A DNA stretch of 64,000 nt from Trematomus loennbergii (taxonomy: Eukaryota > Chordata > Actinopteri > Perciformes > Nototheniidae): assembly GCA_012861695.1 (NCBI GenBank), contig JAAOOA010000033.1, positions 21,728,934 to 21,792,933 of the forward strand, given 5' to 3'. Of the stretch, positions 21,147 through 32,359 are shown piece by piece (within the stretch, counting starts at the first letter, position 1; each line of letters opens with the position of its first letter). The notes under the pieces were generated by a model that searched no databases, was not told the DNA's origin, and was given only the letters and a program-made list of their open reading frames with translations. The translations under genes and the position numbers were made by a program.

Positions 21147-24100
21147 ATGCCTTCTTGTGTTGCCTACAACTGTGTGAACCGAAGTGAAGGGAGTGGTTCT
21201 GAGATTTCTATGTACAGGTATGTGAAAAAAAACATAATCACTTACAGTCTATAAATATATAAAATATTATTTTAAGTAGGCTAATGCTAGCAAGCTGAAT
21301 AATATGCTAACAAATTGCTTTAACAATTGCTAATCTGTGATTACCACTCTCTTCATACATCTATGATCAGGGTTAGATTTGAAAAATAATTATGAAAGAA
21401 CAACATATAATAAGTAGTTGTTTTTGTGTCGAATAGTGAATTGTAATACCTAGTTAACCCTCCTGTTAAATGTATTAAATATTTCTTGGTCAATGTGACG
21501 CAGTGCATGTTTACCTCCCAACAGACCGTGTGTGTGTGTACTTTAAAGTATTTTTCCTAGATTTTCAAACTTAAAAAGGGGTCAATTTAACCCTGAATGT
21601 AATAGGAGGGATAATACATACAATTAAGATGTGCATACCACTCAAGCTATGACATAAATATGGTTACAGTTTTCCACGCCATGACAAAGCAAGGATGTGT
21701 CAATGGGTCGAAGATCAATCGCAAGAATTGGAAGCCAAACTCCAACTCCCGCATATGTGCTCTACATTTCACCGATGAGTGTTTTCACACCGTCAGAAAA
21801 CTGAAATCATCTGCTGTCCCGTCTGTTTTTGCCTTCCCCTGCGTCCACACAACATCCAGGACACAGGTGGTGAGTATGGCCCCGAAGGTAAGTGACACTG
21901 TTTGCGTATCAGAGGTTAATGACAACAGTGTGATGGAGGAAGTGCACAATGACACACATTTGTTGTCAGATGTAATCTTTCATCACAATGATGATGAACA
22001 TTGTGTTGAGGACACAAAGGTACAACATTTTGAAGTGAGTGACAGCATTTCGGCCTCTGCTGACCACACTTACCATAAATTACAGCACCGCATCACCAAT
22101 GAGACTACAATACAGGAAGGTGCAAGTGTCAGTGAGTTATCGGACGATAATGACAACATTGTGATGGAGGAGGTGCACGAAGAAACACATTTTGTGTCAG
22201 ATGTAATCCTTCATCACAATGATGACACTGGAACCGTGTGTTGAGGATTCACATGCACAAATCACTGCAAATCACAACATATTTCAACCACTGCTGACCA
22301 CAGTTATTTTGCATCTCCCAATAAGCTGAAGCGCAAATTAGGTGTTAAAATAAACCAAATGGGTAAAAATTGGTAAATTGTCGCAAAAAACTCAAATTAG
22401 AAAAATAAAAGACACACGTTTAAAATAAAAATTAACTGTTTAACTGAGGTTATCAGTGAGCTGAAGCAGAAAATGCTCATCTCAACAGGTTGTGCTGGAA
22501 GCCTCTTTTAGTGGAGTGCCAAAAGAAATACTCATCAGAGTTAAACAGCGGAAAAAGCAAAAAGTGTCGAGGAATTGCGTTCATTCGCAATGACTCTGCA
22601 TTTTTATTCCGCTAAAGCTTATGCTTATGTGCGTGAATGCTTTGACCTTGTTTTGCCACATCCCGAAACCATCCGGTCGTGGTACAGCAAAATCTCTGCA
22701 GATCCTGGATTCACACAACCAGCCTTTTCTGCCATCAAGTCTCGTGTCGAAGAAAGGAAACGTGAGGGAAAGGAAACCTTGTGTGCTCTCATGATGGATG
22801 AAGTGTCAATACGTAAGCATGTGGAATATGCTGCTGGGAAATTCCATGGATACGTGGACCTAGGCTGTGGCGTCGTCGATGACAGTTTACCACCAGCCAA
22901 AGATGCCTTGGTCCTTATGGTTGTTGCTATTGACGATTCATGGAAGATCCCAGTAGCGTACTTCTTAATTGATGGATTGACAGGAGAAGAGCGCGCTAAT
23001 ATCATCAAGCAGTGCCTTCTACGACTCCATGCCATCGGAGCTTGTGTATTGTCATTGACATGTGATGGTCCATCATGCCACTTTGCAATGTTGAGAGCCC
23101 TTGGAGCAAACATGGATGTACTTAACATGAAGCCATCATTTCCACATCCAGCTGATCCCTCAGACACAATCCATGCAGTACTTGATGTGTGCCACATGCT
23201 CAAGTTAATCCGAAATACATTGGCTGATCGAAGTACGTTGCAAACTCCAACAGGAAAAATCAGTTGGACATTTCTACAAGAGCTGAACAAACTTCAGGAG
23301 GCACAGGGACTGCGACTTGGAAACAAGTTGAAAATGGCACATATACGGTGGGAAAAACAGAAAATGAAGGTTAAGCTTGCAACCCAGGTTTTCAGCAGCA
23401 GTGTGGCAGATGCTTTGGAGTATTGCAACACACAGCTCCATCTACCACAGTTCAGAGGATGTGAAGAGACGGTTGAGTTCCTGAGAACTATTGATGCTGC
23501 CTTCGATGTCCTGAACAGCAGGAATCCCCTAGGGAAAGGGTACAAAGCACCTATGAGGACATCCAACAAAGAGCATGCAGAAAAATCCTGCTGAAAGCAC
23601 AAAAGTCTCTCCTCGAACTGAAAGATGAGAAAGGCATACCAGTGCATGCTGGAAAACGGAAAACCTGTGTGGTTGGTTTCATTGCCAGCTGCATACTGTA
23701 AGTGTATGGAATGTTTTCCAGGAAGCTGTGTGTTAGCCAAATGCCCAGTGCCGTTACCTTCTCACTTATAAGCTGAGCCAAGATCACCTTGAGCTGTTCT
23801 TTTCGGCTGTCAGAGCACGTGGTGGATTTAACAACAACCCTACTGCAAGACAGTTCACAGCTGCATACAAGCGTCTTCTAGTGAAGTTGCAAGTGAGGAC
23901 TGGAACAGGCAATTGCATCCTCCGCGATAACACATCCATCTTGGGGGCGACACCTGCAGCAGCTAACACCTTGCGCAGGTATGACTTGAAGCCTGTTGAG
24001 CATGCAGAGTCAGAGCATGATTACCACCTATGCCCAAATGTTGATGCTGTTTCTGAGTACAAGGAAGCTGCCATCAACTACATTGCTGGCTTTGTTGTCA

Positions 24101-24549
24101 AAAAGATAAAGCAAAAGCACAACTGCATGCCTTGTGCTGAAGCGTTGACCTCAGAAACCACCGTGCATCCCTTTGTCCTCCTGAAGACTCGAGGAGGTTT
24201 GCAAAAACCATCACCTGGGATAATTGCTGTTTGCATGGAGTCGGAGTGTTGCTTTCAAAGGATTTTGAGAACAACCTCTGGCAAGCTCCCCCAGGGACAT
24301 GGTTTAACATCAGCCATCACAAATCAAGTGCTGATGTACAGTGCAGACAAAGTCTTGTTCCCAGAGTTGCATTTCCACATGTTCGAAACCACTGTTGAGG
24401 ACAATCACGTACATGTACTGGTGAAAATGGCATCCTCCATATATTGTAAAGTAAGGATGCACCACTTAGCCAGACGTGAGACAGAGAAGATGACCAAGGA
24501 CATTGTCAGGCATCAATTCACCAAGTTGATCCATTTTCATCACCAGTAG
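21147..24549 (+). pseudogene. THAP9/P-element-like transposase, two exons, frameshifted
   Basis: Exon 1 runs from ATG 21147 (MPSCVAYNCVNRSEGSGSE, the Cys pair of a THAP finger) to a donor AG|GTATGTG at 21217. An acceptor TTACAG at 21664-21669 opens exon 2 with FPRHDKARMCQWV. After a one-base frameshift at about 21709 comes KNWKPNSNSRICALHFTDEC, giving the C..H ligands. An acidic segment holds an internal duplication (SVMEEVHNDTHLLSDVIFHH and IVMEEVHEETHFVSDVILHH). From 22575 the P-type transposase core reads SFAMTLHFYSAKAYAYVREC, LMMDEVSIRKHVEYAAGKFH, LSLTCDGPSCHFAMLRALGA and CHMLKLIRNTLADRSTLQTP. Stops at about 22370-22560 and 23594 break it. LELFFSAVRARGGFNNNPTA and the rest run open to 24549. 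In P elements THAP binds the transposon ends and the core cuts DNA. Confidence 0.88.
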
Positions 24550-24600
24550 TTGAGTGTTGCTTGTTGTAATATGTTAATTTATTTATGTCTGTGTGTGTTT

Positions 24601-24914
24601 GTATGAGCTCTGTACGTGTTTCTTCTCCTTATGTCTGTTGTAAGTAAACATATTTATTCTATATTTCCTTCTATATGTGTATGAGCTCTGTACGTGTTTT
24701 TTTTCCTTATGACTGTTGTAAGTAAACATATTTATTCTATATTTCCTTCTATATGTGTATGAGCTCTGTACGTGTTTTCTTTTCCTTATGACTGTTGTAA
24801 GTAAACATATTTATTCTATATTTCCTTCTATATGTGTATGAGCTCTGTACGTGTTTTCTTTTCCTTATGACTGTTGTAAGTAAACATATTTATTCTATAT
24901 TTCCTTCTATATGT
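24601..24914. repeat. 78-bp tandem repeat, four copies
   Basis: Units starting GTATGAGCTCTGTACGTG occur at 24601, 24679, 24757 and 24836. Each contains GTTGTAAGTAAACATATTTA and ends near TTCCTTCTATATGT. Units differ by only a few bases. The array begins about 50 bp after the THAP9-like stop codon. Confidence 0.92.
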
Positions 24915-25262
24915 GGATTTGAATGTATGTCACAGTCCTCTGTTTATTTATTGTTAAGCAACGCAACACATGGTTTTCAACAGTGGAACGATTTATGTGA
25001 ATGTCAACAGCAACATCCCAAGCTTCTTTCTAGCCAATATTAATTATGTTGTATCTGTACCTTCAACTGTAACTGACCAATTTGGTGTATTTTGTATTTT
25101 GTTCAACATACTACTTGGAGTACGCTTAACGCGGCACAAGTCTGTACTGAACATGGACACGCAAAACTCTCAACAAGTCAGTTTTTTTTTTCATATCTGA
25201 TACCAAATCTTGCAGAAATATTGCCACACTGGAGATGTATAGTGTATGTAGTTAAGAGTTCA

Positions 25263-25392
25263 GTTATTGTATATTTCAATTGTGTTATTTATGTTAAATG
25301 TGTTAAATGTATTCAATGTGTTAAATGTATTCAATGTATTCAAAGTGTACAATGTGTTAAATGTATCAATGTAATTCAATGTATTAAAATAA
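25263..25392. repeat. Degenerate short tandem repeat
   Basis: Repeats of GTTAAATGT, ATTCAATGT and related 9-mers, giving a false Cys-rich frame (VKCIQC repeats) when translated. Confidence 0.85.
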
Positions 25393-26907
25393 CTACCCAA
25401 ACATTTTATTTTGGAAATGTTCATTGTTCATTGTATATGTAAGTTATTTATATGTATGTAAGTTTTGTCTCGTGTGTATGTACTGTTTGTGATCGTTGTT
25501 GTGTCCTCACTCGTGGCCTGCACCTTGACGTGGTGAGTGGGCTTTAAACTAAGACAGGCCATTTATGTTTGAAATATAATGCTAACAAACCTGCAATTAC
25601 AGAATTGAATGATAGTGGTTATATATGTTCATGTCTTGCTGACATTATTTGTTATCCTTTTCCACATAGCCTCTCAGATGGATTCCTGTTTCATCTGTTG
25701 GTTTGCCACTGTCCAGTGTCTGCCAACTGGCTCCCTCTCAGAAAAGTGCCATCTTCTGTCAACAGGAAGAACTGAGCCTCCCAACCAGCATTCTGACCAT
25801 GAGTCTGACTCACTAAATGAAGCTCAGCGCAAGTTCTTTCAGGAAGACTGGGTATGTATACATTCACTCCGCAGCTGCTTATAATCCGCTCATCACGGGC
25901 GCTGTCTTTAACCTATTACATTCACCTCATTCTCCAGCAGCCAATCACCGAGCTGCAGCCAAACTTTAAAATGGTTCTCCTCTCTCCTGCAGTCAGCTGT
26001 GATTTCAGGTGTTCATGCTGCCGCCCGCCTCCTCCCCATCCACCTCCGTTCATCATATCCAGAGCCAGGAGAGCTAATCCAAAGACCTCATCACACCTCC
26101 TCTTCATCCCATCTCCTCATCAAATCCAGATCTTCATCATCATCACCAGTGTCTAGCAAGGGTGCCACTTTTCAGCCCTGCCCTACATTTTCGGGCGGAT
26201 GCCGCGGAACACTGTACAAATCCCGTTTCAATAATTCCCCTCTACTCTAAAGTCGCATCTAAAAACACGATCTGATCTAGCTGTGTATATTTTGTTATTT
26301 TTTATTGTTATATTCAATCTCATTAGCTACAGGCATTTTTGAAGCTTGTAAAGGGAAGATGACAGCTCTCACTCGCCACTCTGCTGTTCCACAGCGCCGC
26401 TTCCCCTCCCTCTGCTGAAATTATGAATGTAAGGCGTATAGTAATCATATATAACACGGCAGGGTCCGTTACAGTTTGTTTTGATCTGATTTCAAATAAA
26501 CAAAGTCTTGGCTTTCAGAATATTAAACTTGTTTCTGCAAATTCAGATGATAAATACAACTTTGAAAGCTTGTAACGGCATAATTACAAGCGGAGAACGG
26601 AGTAACGTAACGTCACAGCAGGCATAACAACAGCCGGTGTTTCTTGTGAGTGTTTTCCCCCGGGAAACAAACACAATATACACACAAACGCAAAAATACA
26701 CAAACACACACACGTATATACACACACTCGCGGGCTTCCCCCAGACCAGTAATCCAAACGAAAATATCTTCCCCCCGTACTATTCTGATCATTTGCTCCG
26801 CTAATAAACAATCAGATCGGTGGATTCCAGAGAAGAGGAAACTTTAAAGGCCTTTTTCTCAAAATGATGACTCGGTGACAGTCATTATATAATGTGACAT
26901 ATTTTGC
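25393..26907. other. No gene recognised
   Basis: A mixed region. 25660-25860 has a possible exon-like stretch after TTTTCCACATAG, but its translation is not recognisable. 26000-26160 is pyrimidine-rich. 26680-26735 is CA-rich simple sequence. No terminal repeats were identified. Confidence 0.3.
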
Positions 26908-26911
26908 TTAA

Positions 26912-27714
26912 AGGAGAGGTGTCATGGCCATTTCCACTGATCATAATTCCATTGTTGAGGTATACTAAAATAGATTTATACTGTGCATTTTTCCAAACTC
27001 ACATTGGTTTCTCATACAGCATCTCTGTAAACTACGTGTATTCACTGAATTTCACTCTCTGCCTCTCACGGCTCGTTGTAGCTCCAATAGCTCCAGCCCC
27101 CACCCTCCCTGTGAGCACAGTGTGCTCTGATTGGTCGGGACGTTGTGAATCGCGCTGAGCTCCGTGGAGGTGTTGTTTCCTTGTTTAGGATACATAGCGA
27201 AACACAGCCAAACTCATCCTGAGCACACACAAAGTCACAGCCGAAGTAAAAACAATAAGTGTGGCTTGATATTGAGTAAGAAAAAGGTTGATAAACGCTG
27301 TGAGAATGGGTCTGCAGAGAGAATTTCGCCGCGATCCCAACTGTCTGTTATCAGCCTGCAGCCAGGGAGGAGAAATCAGCAGAGCTGCCTGTGTGTGAGG
27401 AAGTCCGTGGATTGGTCAATTTGGACCAATCAGCGGGGGCTTAACGTAACGGCTCCGCCGACGTAACGTAACGGCTCCACGGATTGGTCCATTTCGTTCC
27501 GGGTACGGGATTACATCATCCTGTACCGGAAGAATCAAATGGACAATGACGTATCTCCAACGAGGCGCTTTGGGGAGGTATTTTCTGTGTTAGAGTTGTA
27601 CTCGCTACAGGGTGTACTTTGAGGGTTTTGACTCTGCACACCGTTTACATGCATAAAAACCTTCATAACACACAAGGGGACGGGTAATAACCGGAAAAGC
27701 ATGACACCTCTCCT
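26912..27714. mobile_element. TTAA MITE family 2 (Kolobok-like), full copy
   Basis: Ends AGGAGAGGTGTCATG (26912) and CATGACACCTCTCCT (27714) form a perfect 15-bp inverted repeat, flanked by TTAA at 26908-26911 and 27715-27718. The length is 803 bp. It shares its interior with partial copies at 16125, 38009 and 48113; the right half runs antisense (CAACGAGGCGCTTTGGGGAGG, GTTAGAGTTGTACTCGCTACA). Together with the left half this makes a partly palindromic layout. No transposase. The AGG start resembles MITE family 1. Confidence 0.9.
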
Positions 27715-27718
27715 TTAA

Positions 27719-28010
27719 TATTTGGAGTACAAAAACAATCCTGATATCATTAGAAAGCTAGGAATCTCCTCTTTCCAACAGTGTCTACAACTCAAAATGT
27801 GTCTTCGGGTCAATGCGACTGATTTCGATGGAGCAGGTCACTTTGCATTAGGTAAAATAAAGCAGGCAGACATAACAGGAAGAATATGTACATTTTAACC
27901 CAATCAAATAGGACATTGTCACACCATTCAAATGTATCCATGTAAATTACAACCAATAAAGAAGCTTAGATTTGTTACGTTATTTAGTTTATTTGTTACG
28001 TTGTTCTGTG
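27719..28010. other. No gene seen
   Basis: AT-rich spacer. A frame from 28012 (MSAVNQIERIDTLANKSEEP) may be a short leader of the BED-finger element downstream, but that is not certain. Confidence 0.3.
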
Positions 28011-28177
28011 TGTGTCAGCCGTTAACCAGATAGAAAGAATAGATACACTTGCAAACAAGTCAGAAGAACCAGCGCAGAAGAAAACTAAATACAGTCAGTC
28101 TAAACTTACATTTAACAACTGGAAGGTCACATCCCTGACATCCACATCTCGGACAGCCACGAAAAGTCTCATTTCCA

Positions 28178-28291
28178 CGCGTTACTTTTATAATTCAGTA
28201 ATCACACTACAGTTACTAACATTGCCCGACACGCGTTACTTTTATAAAATCAGTAATCACACTACAGTTAGCCTACTAACATACAGAATTA
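28178..28291. repeat. Tandem duplication of about 55 bp
   Basis: The block ACGCGTTACTTTTATA, TCAGTAATCACACTACAGTTA, then CTAACAT occurs twice in succession (28178 and 28231) with small indels. Confidence 0.85.
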
Positions 28292-28414
28292 CTAGATCTC
28301 CCTTTGACAAACAAGAGGGATTTCCGCCGCAGGTTTATATTTACGTAACAGTTGCGCGACTTGCGCGTCCACATGCAGTGCATAAACATCGCTGAGTCAA
28401 CAGCGATAACTTTT

Positions 28415-28625
28415 GAGGGGTGGAAGTATGCCATTATTTTGAGTTCGTCCGAAGAAAGGACAGGAATGTGACGGTGAGGTGCAAACTGTGTCCAGGCCAG
28501 AAGCTTTCATCCACTGCTGCAAAACAACGTCAAACCTCAACAAGCACCTGCAAAGACAACATGCTAACGTGAAGCTAATAGCTAAGGAGGACCTCCGAAT
28601 CCAGAGTGAGGATGTTGAGTGTGCG
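28415..28625 (+). pseudogene. BED zinc finger of a hAT transposase (ZBED-like)
   Basis: Translation across one or two indels gives YFEFVRRKDRNVTVRCKLCP, then TTSNLNKHLQRQHANVKL and IAKEDL. This is a BED finger with Cys-x2-Cys in CKLC and the two His of HLQRQH. It binds DNA in ZBED-type hAT transposases. The frame is broken between the Cys and His halves, and no catalytic domain follows, so it belongs to an internally deleted element. Confidence 0.8.
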
Positions 28626-28784
28626 CCGCCGCCGACACGGGGGTGCTAGTGGAGCCTCACAGAGGCGAAACTGTGGCGTGCTTACACTGTAGGTGCGCCG
28701 CATTTGCGCTTCAGATGAGGCCCCTCCGCAAAATGAAGCACCCTCCGCAGTCTGCGTGTTCTGCCTGTTGGGAGGGGCGGCCTT

Positions 28785-28905
28785 GCGAGTAAAGTAACAA
28801 GTAAAGTAACTTTATGTAGAGTAACGAAGTAAAGTAATATATTACTTTTTTTTAAAGTAATAAGTTATATGTAATATATTACTCTTTTTGAGTAACGACC
28901 CCATC
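28785..28905. repeat. hAT-like terminal region rich in AGTAAC/GTTACTT words
   Basis: Repeated AAAGTAAC, GTAATATATTACTTT and GAGTAACGACCCC resemble ends of fish hAT elements. Following the BED finger at 28415 without any catalytic domain, this would be the 3' end of a deletion derivative. Confidence 0.5.
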
Positions 28906-29120
28906 TCTGTTCGTGAGGCCTTCTGATTTTTTTTTAAATATAACTAGGGTTCTAGTTGAAGAGTTTGTAAATGAACATGAACCCAAGCTGTTCCTGGCAA
29001 CGACGCAATTCTGTTGATAGTTATGGCTGATAAGGCTTATTACTGTTTTGATATTTTAAACCCCAAACCGATGGAAAAACCCCACAGCAACATAGAAAAG
29101 ACATGACCCGGCGCTCTAGT
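28906..29120. other. No gene seen
   Basis: Short AT-rich spacer before the split repeat. Confidence 0.3.
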
Positions 29121-29262
29121 TAATAGAGAAAATAATTTCATACATAATATTAATGACTTTATTTCCCCAGTTCCTGACGGACGCCAAAAAAGCCCGACAT
29201 CATAGAATTAAACAAATAATAAAAACAAGGATCCTTGTGTGTTATTGTTGAGTAAATAACTG
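29121..29262 (+). repeat. Unclassified interspersed repeat, copy 2, left part
   Basis: CCCCAGTTCCTGACGGACG, GCCCGACATCATAGAATTAA and TTGTTGAGTAAATAAC correspond to the reverse complement of 39225-39335. The match breaks at 29262, where the DIRS element starts, and resumes at 34771. Confidence 0.85.
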
Positions 29263-29265
29263 TGG

Positions 29266-29541
29266 TTACGTATTGTAACCCAGCTTCTATGAGTATAGGC
29301 GCAGCCCTCTAAGGCTATCGCTATTGGGTAATCCCACTGCACGTGTGCAGCACTGACAGACTTAATCCACGCCCACCTATGACGTGGGCCCCACCTACGG
29401 CCTCACTTCCGTATAAATAGGAAGTAGGCCCGACCATCTGCTCCCACGCCAACAGCTTTTCTTCAGCTATTCACGGAGCCAGTGGGGCCCGAACCTTAGA
29501 GGGCTGCGCCTATACTCATAGAAGCTGGGTTACAATACGTA
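29266..29541. repeat. Self-complementary DIRS terminal structure
   Basis: The outer arms 29269-29311 and 29499-29541 are reverse complements (TTACGTATTGTAACCCAGCT through CTCTAAG). They enclose GGCTATCGCTATTGGG and a promoter-like TATAAATAGG at 29414. A second, diverged terminus (TTCGTATAAGGCTTCGCCCT, 29556-29575) follows at once. So the left side carries two successive terminal units. Confidence 0.8.
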
Positions 29542-29944
29542 ACCCCAGTTCTATTTCGTATAAGGCTTCGCCCTCTAAGGCTATCGCTATTGGGTTAAGG
29601 GCGAAGCAGGATGTAGTCCACGCCCCACTGGTCCGTCCGTTACCAGGAGCACAAAAAACACACCTACTCAATTTAATAACCCATGTCCATTGCGCCATGC
29701 GTAATGGAGCATCACAGTCCCTGGAAATGTAGCATTTAAAATGAATATTCTCCATGAGGGAATGAAGGTGAATACCTGTCGTTTATAAAAAGTAGAGACC
29801 AAAGTCCCACTTGTTACAACGAAAGGAAACAGGGCAGTCTCTGAGTGCCGACAGGCAGGAGAGAGGGCACACAGTTGTGTCCCCGACATTACTCACTCTG
29901 ACAGGACATTCAGTACTGAGTGTGTCAGAGAGGAATGGGAGACA

Positions 29945-30260
29945 TCCCTCAAATAAAAATGAATAAAAGAACAGGGGGAAGACCAAGATGCGGCACTGCA
30001 AATGTCTTCCACTGTCGGTCCTCCGTGCAACACCATAGAGGTTGATACAATTCCTCTGGTGCCGTGCGCTTGATGTTCTCCGGAGGATCCGCCCCAGAGG
30101 AGACATACGCCTGTGACACAGCCTCACACAGCCAGTGTGACAGGCGTTGTGCAGACAGAGGCTGCCCCATTGAGCGCTCTCTGTAATGCACAAACAGACG
30201 CTGGAAACTGCGCAACACAGCCGCGCATGCCGTATAGCATGACAGCGCGCACACGGGACG
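29945..30260 (-). pseudogene. DIRS tyrosine recombinase, C-terminal catalytic part
   Basis: The minus strand reads RLFVHYRERSMGQPLSAQRL then SHWLCEAVSQAYVSSG. After a one-base frame change near 30070 it reads AHGTRGIVSTSMVLHGGPTV and then EDICSAASWSSPCSFIHFYL. HGTR (30055-30066) is the HxxR catalytic pair and the Tyr of HFY (29953-29955) is the likely nucleophile. In DIRS this enzyme integrates the circular DNA copy without duplicating the target. The N-terminal half with the first catalytic Arg was not found intact. Confidence 0.85.
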
Positions 30261-30471
30261 GAGAGATGAGATGTGGCTTCCTCCTCTGATGTGTGAGGAG
30301 GAGGAAAAAAAAACTCCAAAGTTATCACTCTTGATCTAAAAAAGAGACCTGTGATAATTGTTGGCATAAAAACCAGGCTAGGGCGCAAAACAGCTAAGCT
30401 GCCATCTCCTTGGATCTGGAGACATGACGGAGCCGGGTGACCGTAACGGGGTCCAGGCTTTTCCCTACATG

Positions 30472-31290
30472 TCAAACGGAACGCTGTCCATTTGGCTGTG
30501 TAGGATGCTCTGGTGTGTGAAGCAGCTGCGCTGATCGTACACCTCCCTGGCGATTTATGTAGGCCGCCGCTGCTTTGTTGTCTGTTCGAATCAACACATG
30601 TTGATTGTACCGCAACATACGGAGAGTAATTCCAGCACGTTTATATGGAGAGACATATGAACCGGCCACTGTCCCCCCCCTGCCTGCGACATGCACGTTC
30701 CTCAGCCTGCGAGAGATGCGTCTGTGAACACTGCGGTGTGTGACGTCACTCTGCTCAGGGGCACCCCCACTGACAAGACGTGGAGATTTTTCCAATAGGT
30801 TAAAACCAAACCCACGGAAGGAGGAATGTACACCATGCGTCTCCTCTGACGCACAGGGTCGATGTGCAGGCGAATAAACCACCTCTGGAGTCTCCTCAAG
30901 TGAAGGAGACCCAGGGCGATCACCACGTGACCAGCTGACATCATGTCTAAAAACTGTATCACGGAGAGGGCTGTCACCGCCCCGCGGGGTGTGACGCGCC
31001 GGAGGAGAGCTGTCACTTTCTCCCCTCTCCGCTGTGAGAGTTCCGCTCTCATGCGGGCTGAGTTCAATTCCACTCCCAGTTAAATGATAACCTGGGAGGG
31101 AAGAGGACAGCTCTTCTTCCATTTGATAATGAAAACCCAGGCTTGACAGATGCTCCAGCACCTGTTTGATCGTCAGCATGGGAAAAGGTCATTCCCTTGT
31201 TGAACACTGACAGATCGAGGATGGGTCTCATTCCCCCCGCCCCGTCTCCTTCGGGACCAGAAAATAGCGGGAGTAAAAACCCCTGATTTT
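30472..31290 (-). pseudogene. DIRS reverse transcriptase/RNase H remnant
   Basis: From about 31290 (minus) the reading is FYSRYFLVPKETG, then in another frame RPILDLSVFNKGMTFPMLTI, the start of DIRS RT. The catalytic section (motifs A to C) is missing. The sequence passes to GVELNSARMRAELSQR, MMSAGHVVIALGLLHLRRLQ and FTDASLAG, the RT thumb and the start of RNase H. RTDNKAAAAYINRQGG at about 30570-30615 follows, the conserved RNase H DN block of DIRS. Frames change several times. Confidence 0.82.
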
Positions 31291-31883
31291 CTTCCCCTTG
31301 AGGAACCCTGGAAAAAGGCTTCCTTTAACAGAGTTCCTGCCGTTCTGCACGGAGCGCGAGACAATGTTCCTGGGATGACAGGGTTCCCTGTTATCCCGTA
31401 GAACTGCGGGGGGGAGAGGCGAACTGCAGAGACTACCCCTGCCCATCCGCCTCTTATCCATCTGTCCATCAGACACACACGCCGCCACCCTGAGTAATAC
31501 TCTGATAGCGCCGGGTGTACATTCTCTGGATGTGCTGTGGTTGGTGGCAAACCACGCCAGAGCCCTCCACAACTGCATTTCACACAGGCTCTCATTATGT
31601 CGCCGTTTTAGGAGAAGTCTCGTAAACCGCGCGTTCACGCTCAACACCACTAAGGGATGAGCGGAGGTGTGTGCAGTGCTGTCCCCACGAGGCGTAATAA
31701 TGGCCCCTTTGATCCATTAATGGAGGGGGCGTAGTCATCCGACTTGTGCCCTCCACTCGGACCCAGGACTCAAGGCTTCGTCCACGGAGTAAACCTCCTG
31801 GACTGCCCAATCATCCTCGACCGCAGCAGCAGCAGAGCGTCCGCTCTCTGCTGTTTGAGGGCCAGAGGGAGATGGGTACCTAG

Positions 31884-32358
31884 TAGGGCTGTGCGATTAT
31901 GGCAAAAATCATAATCACGATTTTTGGGTCAATAATTGATATCACGATTATTAAATACGATTATTCATTGCTTTGAAAAAATCCATTTATTGAACTTTAA
32001 AACAATACAAATAATAATTTGAACAGTATCTTTTTAACTGTTGATTACCCTGAACGTATAATTCAACTGAAAAACCAATAAAAAAATAAATGATACATTT
32101 AAATAAATAATATCAAAATAATAAATACCAATAAACAAGATCAACAATATTTTGGAGCGCACTTCCCCAAGCTACTAAACATATATAAATATGATAAATA
32201 CAAATAACTGAGACCAAAATTAATTGGATCAAATATGTTGTAGTGCAGTCACAACTTAGCAAAGCTAAATAATTGTTTTTTTCGATTATGTTGTTTTCGT
32301 AATTGTGGCAGGCCAAAATCGTAATTGCGATTAAAATACGATTAATTGCACAGCCCTA
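31884..32358. mobile_element. hAT MITE inside DIRS, perfect 8-bp duplication
   Basis: It begins TAGGGCTGTGCGATTATGG and ends ATTAATTGCACAGCCCTA, with GTACCTAG at 31876-31883 and again at 32359-32366. It is 475 bp, AT-rich, with no coding. A similar terminus (AAATCGTGCAGCCCTAAA) is at about 54908-54925. It must have inserted after the DIRS element. Confidence 0.93.
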
Positions 32359-32359
32359 G

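Noticed and set aside
22625..23290. A 221-codon minus-strand frame opposite the THAP9-like transposase.
   Set aside because: The plus strand has clear P-transposase motifs; the minus frame has none.
25263..25442. Cys-rich protein (VKCIQC repeats).
   Set aside because: Made by 9-bp repeats GTTAAATGT/ATTCAATGT.
25640..25860. Possible host exon after an acceptor-like TTTTCCACATAG.
   Set aside because: The frame stops early, no donor or homologous residues were recognised, and pyrimidine-AG words are common by chance.
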